Program-made: the position numbers and the translations under genes | The notes under the pieces: generated by a model | Database searches by the model: none | Told to the model about the DNA's origin: nothing | The model's input: the letters and a program-made list of their open reading frames with translations, nothing else | Part shown: piece by piece, positions 9,271-17,433 of the stretch | How the letters are laid out: every line of letters begins with the position of its first letter | Position numbering within the stretch: the stretch's first letter is position 1 | Assembly: GCA_902564265.1 (NCBI GenBank) | Contig: CACFAI010000001.1 | Location: 1-64,000 of the forward strand | Direction of reading: 5' to 3' | Source: an uncultured Pelagibacteraceae bacterium | GTDB taxonomy: Bacteria > Pseudomonadota > Alphaproteobacteria > Pelagibacterales > Pelagibacteraceae | DNA length: 64,000 bases

Positions 9271-10271
9271 TTAAATACGATAGTATTCAATATTTTCGTT
9301 AACATTCTAATAAATCTTTCTTCATTAGTTTTATTAATATCTCGAACTGCTTTTAAAGTTACATCTTTTTCAATAGTCATTGTATCCAATCTCGGCAACC
9401 CGAATAAAAGATAAAGATTATTTTTATCTTTTTTAAGCAATTTTCTTTTAAGCAAAGTATTTAATTTTCTAAGAGCTGTAGGTCTTGGTATTCCTGATAA
9501 TTCAGATATGGTCATTGCATTTAAACCTTGGTTTCCCCAATTGTTAATTTTTTCAATAAAATTATCTGTTGTTAATTCCGGACTTACACTTTCTTTAAAA
9601 CCTTTATTCATTACAAGATTTTGATTATAAGCGCATTGAGCCCAGATAGACCAAGTCTCTATATCCCCAAAAAATTTTTTCCAACCCACAATAGTTGGTA
9701 TTTGAAATTCAAAAAAGATAGTCCAAATTTGTGTGAAATTATCTCTTATCTTTTTATCTAGAACAGAGTTTTCAACTTTTTTGTCTAAATAACCTGCCTT
9801 ACTTAGAAATTCAGTAAATTTTGAAAGCAATCTAGACATGTTTCGTATAGAATCTTTCGGCTTTTGGTACTCTTGTCCTTTACGATTTATCATTATTTTT
9901 TTTTTATCTTTTTTAATGGCTCCATCTCTTTCCATTTCTAAAATTTTTCTTCTAGTTGTTTCCTTTGAGATTAGCAATTCTCTTGACAAATCAATTACAT
10001 TTATTTTCGGTATTTCGTAAGTTTCTTTTGCATAAAACTCATCAAATGAATTTTTAATTTGATAATCTCCATATGCTTTAAAAGTTTTGTGTACTAAATG
10101 AATTAAGATTAAATATTTATCGAAGTCTTTAAATCTATTATAAGCAGCATGCAGCCATTGTTGTTGGAAATAAAATCTTTCTGTAACAATATAATTAAAA
10201 TTTTTGTGATAGACAGATTTGATTTGATCTTCTTGGATTTGATTTGAAAATTTTAACTCTCTTAATGACAT
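9267..10271 (-). CDS. Putative transcriptional regulator with two winged-HTH-like segments
   Basis: LSRELLISKETTRRKILEMERDGAI and ISELSGIPRPTALRKLNTLLKRKLL look like two separate HTH motifs. Confidence 0.6.
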   Translation of the reverse strand: MSLRELKFSNQIQEDQIKSVYHKNFNYIVTERFYFQQQWLHAAYNRFKDFDKYLILIHLVHKTFKAYGDYQIKNSFDEFYAKETYEIPKINVIDLSRELLISKETTRRKILEMERDGAIKKDKKKIMINRKGQEYQKPKDSIRNMSRLLSKFTEFLSKAGYLDKKVENSVLDKKIRDNFTQIWTIFFEFQIPTIVGWKKFFGDIETWSIWAQCAYNQNLVMNKGFKESVSPELTTDNFIEKINNWGNQGLNAMTISELSGIPRPTALRKLNTLLKRKLLKKDKNNLYLLFGLPRLDTMTIEKDVTLKAVRDINKTNEERFIRMLTKILNTIVFN

Positions 10272-10381
10272 TTTTTATTATTTACGCAAATAATCCTAAA
10301 TTTTATGTTTCCGCAACCCCAAAATGAACAAAAATGCCTTGAAATTTATTTTTTTTCCTTCATAAAGCTCATGAGGGAATT

Positions 10382-11236
10382 GTGGAATTTGTAAAAACTG
10401 TTGGACCACTTGGCATGATTTTCATCATGTTTTCTTTAGGTCTTAATTTATCTTATAAAGATTTCTTTGAAGTGTTGAAAAAACCCAGAAATCTTATTGT
10501 TGCACTTATATGCCAAATGATAATGCTTCCATTAATTGGAATTATCATTATTTCTTTTTTTCCAATGCAAGCTGAATTTCAACTTGGAGTATTCTTGTTA
10601 CTTATTCTACCTTCTGCAGTAATGTCAAATTATGCAACTAAACTTGTTAAAGGAAATGTTGCTTTATCAATAACTATTACCTCCATTTGTGGATTAATTT
10701 CGTTCATAACCATTCCAATGTTTTTGAAGATTTATGCTGCATTCTTTTCATCGGTAGAATTTGATCTAAATCTTCTCAAGTTTTCAGTTAGAATGTTTTT
10801 ATTTATAGCTTTACCAACATTTGTTGGAATTTTAGTAAGGGGAAATTTTAAAAGATTTTCTGAGCAAAATAATTTAAAATTTGATAGAGCTGCTCTAGCT
10901 TTATTTATAATTATTTTGTTAGTTGCGATATTTACAGAGCAAGGAAATTTAGGTGGTTATTTTGCTGATGCGGGAGCAATTGCTTTTGTAGTAATCATAT
11001 CAGTACTAACATCTGTGTATATAATAACAACTTACACCCTAAGAGATATTAAGGTAAAAAGAACTATAATGATTGAGGCTATGCTGCAAAATGGTGCGAT
11101 GGGTTTTATAGTTGGCGCTCAATTGTTTCATGAAATTGAATATATTACACCGATAGCAATTTATGCTTTGATACAATACGTTGCTTTAATGTTTTACATT
11201 GGTAATATAAACATAACAAGAATAACTACAAAGTAA
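10382..11236 (+). CDS. Bile acid:sodium symporter-family (BASS) transporter; GTG start
   Basis: Polytopic; MIFIMFSLGLNLSYKDFFEVLKKPRNLIVALICQMIMLPLIG is BASS-like. Confidence 0.65.
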   Translation: MEFVKTVGPLGMIFIMFSLGLNLSYKDFFEVLKKPRNLIVALICQMIMLPLIGIIIISFFPMQAEFQLGVFLLLILPSAVMSNYATKLVKGNVALSITITSICGLISFITIPMFLKIYAAFFSSVEFDLNLLKFSVRMFLFIALPTFVGILVRGNFKRFSEQNNLKFDRAALALFIIILLVAIFTEQGNLGGYFADAGAIAFVVIISVLTSVYIITTYTLRDIKVKRTIMIEAMLQNGAMGFIVGAQLFHEIEYITPIAIYALIQYVALMFYIGNINITRITTK

Positions 11237-11247
11237 TTTAAAATAGT

Positions 11248-11310
11248 GGCGGGGTAGCTCAGTTGGTTAGAGCGCGGGACTCATAAGCCCGAGGTCAGTG
11301 GTTCGATCCC
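11248..11310 (+). pseudogene. Truncated tRNA-Met(CAT) remnant (first 63 nt only)
   Basis: 63 nt identical to 13499-13561; 3' T-stem and acceptor strand replaced by ctcaatttcctaatt, so the cloverleaf cannot close. Confidence 0.85.
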
Positions 11311-11342
11311 CTCAATTTCCTAATTAATTTAAGCAAACATAA

Positions 11343-11380
11343 ATATTGGTCCACTGGTGGTCCACTGATAAGTTAGTTTT
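11343..11380 (+). repeat. TGGTCCA-rich leader repeat, copy A
   Basis: atattggtccactggtggtccactgataagttagtttt; 36/38 identical to 12608-12645; directly upstream of ATG at 11383. Confidence 0.85.
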
Positions 11381-11382
11381 TA

Positions 11383-12348
11383 ATGAAAAATAAAGATTAT
11401 AAAAGTTATAGCTATGATCAACTGCTGACTTTTGAAAAACAAGGCCCAGTTTTAATTGAAAAATTAGTAGATCAAAGCGATAAAAAAGATACAAAAATAA
11501 AAGATCTCAAGTCTAGGTTAGAACATATCGACGAAACAATTAAAACTTCTGTAGAAAAAAAGATTGGAGTTAAACCTGGATCAAGCTTTAGAAATTTCTT
11601 TGATAAATTATACGATGATAATTTTGGATATTTTGCTGGTGGTTGCATTTTATTAGGATTTCTCCATTTAAAAATTAACGTTAATCTTCCAATTATTTTA
11701 TCAGCTATGGGAGCATTTATTTTAATTGGACCTGGTATAATGATTGGTTTGATGCTGGGATTAACAGTCTTAGAAACAATAATTAAATTTTTAATTGGCG
11801 GCGATGCACAAGATAAATACCAAAAAAAATATGAAAAATTATTTGAGCAAATTAAAAAAGATAAGCACAAGAAACCAATTGAATTAATCCATAAAAAAAT
11901 TGAAGATCTTGATGATGAAAAAAGTACGTTATATGTAGAACGTAGGGATATAGAAAAAGCTTTAAATGAAATTGTTTCTCTTAAGCGAAGAGCTAAAAAC
12001 AAAGAAGATAGAGCAAAAATTGCAGCATTTAATAATAAAGCTAGATCTGCAGCAAGTTATGTGAGGGCAAGTTTATTAAAAGAGATACTAAATAAAAAAA
12101 AATGGGAATGTCCCTATTGTCACAAAATGTATGATATTGAAAACAAGAATTATACTAAATTATTAGATGCAGATCACATTCATCCTGTTCACAAAGGTGG
12201 CTTAAGCACGAAACAGAATATGATTTTAGTTTGCAAAAGCTGCAATTCTAAAAAAAAAACACTCACACTTAGACAATTCTGCAAAATTAGAAGACTAGAC
12301 TATGAAAAAACTTGCAATGTATTAGAGAAAATGGGCAAAGATGTTTGA
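11383..12348 (+). CDS. Membrane-anchored HNH endonuclease-like protein
   Basis: N-terminal coiled coil, hydrophobic helices LPIILSAMGAFILIGPGIMIGLMLGLTVLETIIKFLIGG, second coiled coil, C-terminal HNH/zinc motif WECPYCHKMYDI...LDADHIHPVHKGGLSTKQNMILVCKSCNSKK. Confidence 0.8.
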   Translation: MKNKDYKSYSYDQLLTFEKQGPVLIEKLVDQSDKKDTKIKDLKSRLEHIDETIKTSVEKKIGVKPGSSFRNFFDKLYDDNFGYFAGGCILLGFLHLKINVNLPIILSAMGAFILIGPGIMIGLMLGLTVLETIIKFLIGGDAQDKYQKKYEKLFEQIKKDKHKKPIELIHKKIEDLDDEKSTLYVERRDIEKALNEIVSLKRRAKNKEDRAKIAAFNNKARSAASYVRASLLKEILNKKKWECPYCHKMYDIENKNYTKLLDADHIHPVHKGGLSTKQNMILVCKSCNSKKKTLTLRQFCKIRRLDYEKTCNVLEKMGKDV

Positions 12349-12439
12349 ATTAGATCTTCAATATTGTATAGTTTCTTAGTCCTGATTTAGAAAATATCTC
12401 TACTTGCTGGGACTTTAAACACAACGCTAAAGGAGGCAA

Positions 12440-12607
12440 ATGAAAATAATAATACAATCAATAAAAAACTATTTTAAATCAAAGAAGGATAGGGGATTAG
12501 AACCTGTATTTTTTGAAAAGATAGGTGATAAAAAAACATCTAGAGATCAAATGCGTAAGAATCTAATAAAAGCACTAGAAAAAAACGGCTGGACTATAAA
12601 AAAATAG
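12440..12607 (+). CDS. Small 55-aa protein of unknown function (below ORF-track cutoff)
   Basis: Own translation MKIIIQSIKNYFKSKKDRGLEPVFFEKIGDKKTSRDQMRKNLIKALEKNGWTIKK; strong Shine-Dalgarno aaaggaggcaaATG. Confidence 0.65.
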   Translation: MKIIIQSIKNYFKSKKDRGLEPVFFEKIGDKKTSRDQMRKNLIKALEKNGWTIKK

Positions 12608-12645
12608 ATATTGGTCCACTAGTGGTCCACTGATAAGATAGTTTT
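12608..12645 (+). repeat. TGGTCCA-rich leader repeat, copy B
   Basis: atattggtccactagtggtccactgataagatagtttt; 36/38 identical to copy A; immediately followed by ATG at 12646. Confidence 0.85.
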
Positions 12646-13083
12646 ATGAGAAAAATATTAACAATAATTTTTTTTAGTTTATTAATACCAAATAGCATTA
12701 ATGCTAATCCAATAAAGGCTAACTGGGTTGTCAAAAAAGCTATTGTGTCGAGCGTATTCCTGAAAACAGAGGATACAATTGGGAAAGAACAGTTTTTTTC
12801 AAGAGAAAAATCAGAAGGAGTTTTTTTTAATTGTCCATTTGGTGCAGGTGAGGTCAGTAGTTACACAACATATAACTATGATGAGTTTATTAATAATAAA
12901 CAATTTAAGATCTTTAAGCAAAATATCAAAAAATTAAATTTTCCAATAAATAATAAAATTTACGTAGAAAAATTAACTTGCGCAGATAATAAATCGGTCC
13001 TTTATCCTTTTATACAATTTGAAAATAGCGATATTGCATTTTATGAATTTGGTCTTGGAATTTATCAATTAAATAAAAAATGA
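12646..13083 (+). CDS. Putative secreted protein of unknown function
   Basis: Signal peptide MRKILTIIFFSLLIPNSINA; no recognised domain. Confidence 0.6.
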   Translation: MRKILTIIFFSLLIPNSINANPIKANWVVKKAIVSSVFLKTEDTIGKEQFFSREKSEGVFFNCPFGAGEVSSYTTYNYDEFINNKQFKIFKQNIKKLNFPINNKIYVEKLTCADNKSVLYPFIQFENSDIAFYEFGLGIYQLNKK

Positions 13084-13349
13084 CCTCTCATGATAACTTG
13101 ATAGCTAGAATTTTTTTAACTGTTTTATGTGGCGGTATTTATCTAACAGTTCTAATATTAATAATTACTGGATTTGATATTTTATTTAAGAGTATTATTT
13201 GGGAGTCAATTTGGGATTTGTTTTTTTCTAATTCAAAACAAAATCCACTTCAAAGAGTTGGAATAATCTTAATGCTTGCTTTTTTTATAGGACTTATAAC
13301 ACCTATAATTTTTCCTAAACTTCCTAAAACATTTAAAAAAGAAAAATGA
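13080..13349 (+). CDS. Small two-TM membrane protein of unknown function
   Basis: Overlaps previous stop by 4 nt (ATGA); two hydrophobic helices. Confidence 0.55.
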   Translation: MTSHDNLIARIFLTVLCGGIYLTVLILIITGFDILFKSIIWESIWDLFFSNSKQNPLQRVGIILMLAFFIGLITPIIFPKLPKTFKKEK

Positions 13350-13364
13350 TTAGTCACACACGGG

Positions 13365-13415
13365 GGTCCCATGGACCAAATTTTTTGGTCCAATTTTGGT
13401 CCACTGGTGGTCCAC
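13365..13415 (+). repeat. TGGTCCA cluster, copy C, with inverted repeats
   Basis: ggtcc-cat-ggacc (13365-13377); TGGACCAAA-ttt-TTTGGTCCA (13372-13392); ttggtccactggtggtccac (13396-13415), the last identical to 11346-11365. Confidence 0.8.
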
Positions 13416-13498
13416 AGAGAAACCCTTATTAAACGCAATTTCTTAATTTCTTGTTTGAACGAAAAAAAATAAGTAGTATAAATCAATACGAATTTAAT

Positions 13499-13575
13499 GG
13501 CGGGGTAGCTCAGTTGGTTAGAGCGCGGGACTCATAAGCCCGAGGTCAGTGGTTCGATCCCACTTCCCGCTACCA
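13499..13575 (+). tRNA. tRNA-Met (anticodon CAT), CCA encoded
   Basis: ggcggggtagctcagttggttagagcgcgggactcataagcccgaggtcagtggttcgatcccacttcccgctacca folds as a cloverleaf: acceptor GGCGGGG/TCCCGCT, T-arm AGTGG-TTCGATC-CCACT, anticodon loop CTCATAA. Confidence 0.9.
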
Positions 13576-13623
13576 ATATCTTCACAAAAAGTTTAGTCTG
13601 TTTTTTAAATTCTCTCTAAACAG

Positions 13624-14700
13624 CTAGTTTATCCATTTATTAAAAATCAAAAAATCACTTAAGGTTAAACCTGATAAGCTTTTGTGTATATTTCTAGTTA
13701 TAGGAATTCCATCTTTGAAAAAATCATTATCAGATTTTTTTTCGTTAATTGACCATTCCTTTGGATAATTCATTTTATGATTAATATCTTTAAATTCAGG
13801 ATATTTAACAGCATACTCCGAGCAACCTCTTTTTATTTCATGTTTAAATTTTTTGCCGAGTATTATTTTTATTACAGGTGTTATTTCTTTTGATAATTTT
13901 TCAGCTGATTCAATACTATTTAGGTAAATATAGCCTCTAAAATTTCTTAATTTTCTATCTACCATACATTTTCTATTAAAAAGATTTAAATTTTTATACT
14001 GGTCAAAAAAAAGAACAAGCTTAATTATATCAAACGGTTTATCTAAATAAATTACAATCTTTATGCAACTAAAACAAAATTTCGGAATAGTATTAAATTT
14101 GAAAAAAATTCGTTTATGTCTTTCACAATTTAGGTCTATTTCATTTCTTCTGAAAATTTGATCTTCATTGAATTCAAAGTTGTCAATTTTTTGTGCTTCT
14201 AATTTGCATTTATCGATTATGTCCGAAATGAATTCATCTTTTATTTTCTCTCGAAAATTAATCTTAGAGTTAATTTTTTGAATTTTGTTATTAATATCTA
14301 CCAAATTATTATTAAAATTTTTAACAGGATTAATGTGAGACAAAAGTTTTATTATTGCAAACTTACTCCGTTTATCATTTGAACTTTTATAAACCTTCAA
14401 AAAAAAATCTAAAGATTTTGTCAATTCTCCCTTATCATAATAGGCTATACCTAAATTAAAATATGGATCCAAAGTTTTTGGATTTGACTGAATAGCTTTA
14501 TTAAAATAAAAAATACTCTTTTCCCAATCCTTTAACCCCAAGTTTATTAGACCTAACAAGTTTAGATAAAAGTTTGAATTTTCCAATTGCAGATGTTTTG
14601 ACTGAGATAAATTAGCTTCCAGAAGGGCTTTTTTAAAATTTTGATTTTTATAAAGTGTAACTATTTTTTGTATTTCTGAATTTATTAAATTTTCACTCAT
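13624..14700 (-). CDS. TPR-repeat protein with uncharacterised C-terminal domain
   Basis: NFYLNLLGLINLGLKDWEKSIFYFNKAIQSNPKTLDPYFNLGIAYYDKGELTKSLDFF is TPR-like. Confidence 0.65.
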   Translation of the reverse strand: MSENLINSEIQKIVTLYKNQNFKKALLEANLSQSKHLQLENSNFYLNLLGLINLGLKDWEKSIFYFNKAIQSNPKTLDPYFNLGIAYYDKGELTKSLDFFLKVYKSSNDKRSKFAIIKLLSHINPVKNFNNNLVDINNKIQKINSKINFREKIKDEFISDIIDKCKLEAQKIDNFEFNEDQIFRRNEIDLNCERHKRIFFKFNTIPKFCFSCIKIVIYLDKPFDIIKLVLFFDQYKNLNLFNRKCMVDRKLRNFRGYIYLNSIESAEKLSKEITPVIKIILGKKFKHEIKRGCSEYAVKYPEFKDINHKMNYPKEWSINEKKSDNDFFKDGIPITRNIHKSLSGLTLSDFLIFNKWIN

Positions 14701-14790
14701 TTATTATAATAAATAGCAGATATACAAAGTCATGTCTAATCGCTTTAAATCCTGCATCATAGCTCGATCAGATAATTTGTTGAAAATATA

Positions 14791-15495
14791 TTATAAAATT
14801 TTTCTAAACTTCGCTATATTCATAGTTGAATTTAACGGAAGACTGTTTTTTCTAATCTTTAGAAATTTCTTTTTAATTGCTTTATTATCTTTTTTAGCAA
14901 AACTATAAACAGATTGTACAGGACCTCCTATATTTATTATGCCTTTTTTATTTATTAATTTAAAAAAAACTTTTGCTAAGTTTTCATGGAACATAAAATT
15001 TGATTTTAAGTTTGTATAAGCATATTTATAAGCGAAAGGTTTTTCAGTCATACAAATTCTCAAAATTAATGAATTTTTTAACATTTTGACTGCACATTCC
15101 CCACCAAGTTTAGACCAACCATAATTATTTATTGGAAGTAAGGGATTATGTTCTTTGTAATTCCCTTTTTTAAATGGATAAACATAATTAGTTGAAAAAA
15201 AAATTAGCTTTATCTTATATTTGTGACAAAGAGTTACTATATTTGCTGTTCCAATGATATTTGTATTGATACTTCTATCAATTTTTTCTTCATGAAGATC
15301 CATTGGTCTTGAAATTGCTGCAGCATGAATAATAAATTTTGGTTTTATTTTTCTGATAAATTTTTCCATCTTTTTAAGATTTGTTATGTCAAAACTTTGT
15401 GATGAAGGGTAGTAAATATTTTTTTTATTTAAATTAAATTTTTTAAATACTTTGCCAAATCTTCCACTACCACCGGTAAAAATTATTTTTTTCAT
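14791..15495 (-). CDS. Short NAD-dependent sugar-nucleotide reductase/epimerase (RmlD-like)
   Basis: GGSGRFGKVF Rossmann; HAAAISRP; STNYVYPFKKGNYKEHNPLLPINNYGWSKLGGE. Confidence 0.65.
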   Translation of the reverse strand: MKKIIFTGGSGRFGKVFKKFNLNKKNIYYPSSQSFDITNLKKMEKFIRKIKPKFIIHAAAISRPMDLHEEKIDRSINTNIIGTANIVTLCHKYKIKLIFFSTNYVYPFKKGNYKEHNPLLPINNYGWSKLGGECAVKMLKNSLILRICMTEKPFAYKYAYTNLKSNFMFHENLAKVFFKLINKKGIINIGGPVQSVYSFAKKDNKAIKKKFLKIRKNSLPLNSTMNIAKFRKIL

Positions 15496-15498
15496 TAA

Positions 15499-16365
15499 TC
15501 AAATTAGTTTTTTTAAATAATTGGTATAGTCACACTTTCCATAAAATTGAATTGCATTTAAAATTTCTTTTTTTCCAATCCATTTATTGTTAAAAGCAAT
15601 TTCTTCAAGGCAACCAATTTTAAAACCTTGCCTGTTTTCTATTGCTGATACAAAAGAACTCGTTTTATAAAAATCCTCTATAGATCCAGTATCTAGCCAT
15701 GCACCCCCACGACCAAGGATATCAGATGTCAATTTTTTTTTTCTTAAATAGATTTTTAGTAAATCAGTAATCTCCAATTCGTTTCTAAATGAAGGTTTCA
15801 GCATTTTTGAGTATTCAACAACTTTTTTATCAAAAAAATATAAACCAGTTATTGCTAAATCAGAAAAAAACTTTTTGGGCTTTTCTTTTATTGATAAAAT
15901 TTTTCCATTTTTGGAAGTTTTCGCTACTCCAAATGACTCTGGTTTTGCAACTTTATGAAGGATAATTTTTGCACCATTTTTAAGTTTTGTGCAGTTAATC
16001 AATTTTGAAGTTAAATTTTGTCCATAAAAAAAATTATCTCCAAGTATTAATGCAACGTTTTTATTATCTATAAATTTTTCTCCTAATAAAAAAGCATCAG
16101 GGAGACCTCTTGGAGAAATTTGTTCTTTAAAGGATATGTTAATACCTAAGCGTTTACCGTCTGGTAAAATTTTTTTATATTGACTTAATTGTCCCTTATT
16201 AACAATGATTAAAATATCTTTTATTTTTGCTAACATCAAAATTGAAAGCGGGTAAAAAATTAAAGGCTTATCATAAATTGGAAGCAATTGTTTATTGACT
16301 GCTTTCGTCAAAGGACTCATTCGAGTTCCCATGCCTCCAGCTAAAATAATTGCTTTATTAATCAT
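15499..16365 (-). CDS. rmlA: Glucose-1-phosphate thymidylyltransferase
   Basis: AIILAGGMGTRMSPLTKAVNKQLLPIYDKPLIFYPLSILM; LGDNFFYGQ. Confidence 0.9.
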   Translation of the reverse strand: MINKAIILAGGMGTRMSPLTKAVNKQLLPIYDKPLIFYPLSILMLAKIKDILIIVNKGQLSQYKKILPDGKRLGINISFKEQISPRGLPDAFLLGEKFIDNKNVALILGDNFFYGQNLTSKLINCTKLKNGAKIILHKVAKPESFGVAKTSKNGKILSIKEKPKKFFSDLAITGLYFFDKKVVEYSKMLKPSFRNELEITDLLKIYLRKKKLTSDILGRGGAWLDTGSIEDFYKTSSFVSAIENRQGFKIGCLEEIAFNNKWIGKKEILNAIQFYGKCDYTNYLKKLI

Positions 16366-17384
16366 TTAATTACACCAAGTCTCTTTGTGATATCCTTTTT
16401 TTTTAAGGATGTATAGTATTTCATATTTTTAAAATACCAGTTGAATGTGTACTCTAAACCTTTTCTCAGATTTATTTTAGATTTCCATTTAAGTTTTTTT
16501 AAAATTTTTTTACTGTCTAAGGCATAACGAGTATCATGACCTGGTCTATCTTTAATGAATTTTATTTTTACATTTTTACCCAATTTAATTTTTTTTCTTG
16601 CAATTTTTATTAATAAATTTGCTATATCAAAGTTGTTACTGTTTATATTCGACCCAATATTGTAAAAATCTCCCATCTTTCCATTCTTGAATACTTTGAA
16701 TAAAGCTTCACAATGATCATCAACAAATATCCATTCCCTAGAATTTTTTCCCTTACCATATAAGGGAAGAGGCTTATTATTAATTAAGTTATAAATCAAT
16801 TTTGGAATAAGTTTTTCTGGATGTTGATGAGGACCATAATTATTCGAACAATTAGTTATCATTGCGTTTAGTTTATAAGTTCTAACATAAGAATATACCA
16901 AGTGATCAGATGAAGCCTTCGATGCTGCATAAGGTGAACTGGGTCTGTAAGGGTCAGTTTCTTTGCTTCTACCTTTTAAAACATCTCCAAAAACTTCATC
17001 AGTTGAGATATGAATTAGTTTAGTTTTTTTATTTTTTTTACTAAATTCTCTAAACGTTTCTAGCAAACTAAACACACCAACTATGTTGCTTTTTATAAAC
17101 TCTGCAGGACTGTCTATTGATCTATCAACATGTGTTTCTGCAGCCGAATTAAAGATAGCAATAGGTTTATATAAGTTAAAAACCTTTTTAAGTTTTGATC
17201 TGTTATTGATATCTAATTTGATAAATTTATAATTTTTTATATTTGAAAATTCTCTTGTATTATAAAAGTTTGAGGCGTAACTGAATTTATCAATATTAAT
17301 AACATAAAAATTTTTTTTAATTAATAGCTTTATTAAGTTACTACCAATAAACCCCAAACCACCAGTAACAATTATTTTTTCCAT
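16362..17384 (-). CDS. rmlB: dTDP-glucose 4,6-dehydratase
   Basis: GGLGFIGSNLI; AAETHVDRSIDSPAEFI; HISTDEVFGD; SPYAASKASSDHLV. Confidence 0.92.
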   Translation of the reverse strand: MEKIIVTGGLGFIGSNLIKLLIKKNFYVINIDKFSYASNFYNTREFSNIKNYKFIKLDINNRSKLKKVFNLYKPIAIFNSAAETHVDRSIDSPAEFIKSNIVGVFSLLETFREFSKKNKKTKLIHISTDEVFGDVLKGRSKETDPYRPSSPYAASKASSDHLVYSYVRTYKLNAMITNCSNNYGPHQHPEKLIPKLIYNLINNKPLPLYGKGKNSREWIFVDDHCEALFKVFKNGKMGDFYNIGSNINSNNFDIANLLIKIARKKIKLGKNVKIKFIKDRPGHDTRYALDSKKILKKLKWKSKINLRKGLEYTFNWYFKNMKYYTSLKKKDITKRLGVIK

Positions 17385-17433
17385 TACTTTTTTTTTTACA
17401 ATAATAATTATTTTAAGTATACTTCATTCTCAA

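Noticed and set aside
11472-12002. 176-aa minus-strand ORF opposite the HNH gene
   Set aside because: Antisense to a convincing HNH ORF; composition looks like a mirror of its lysine/isoleucine-rich codons, no start context.
13250-13486. 78-aa minus-strand ORF across the TGGTCCA cluster
   Set aside because: Overlaps the right-end repeats and a plus-strand gene end; no family features.
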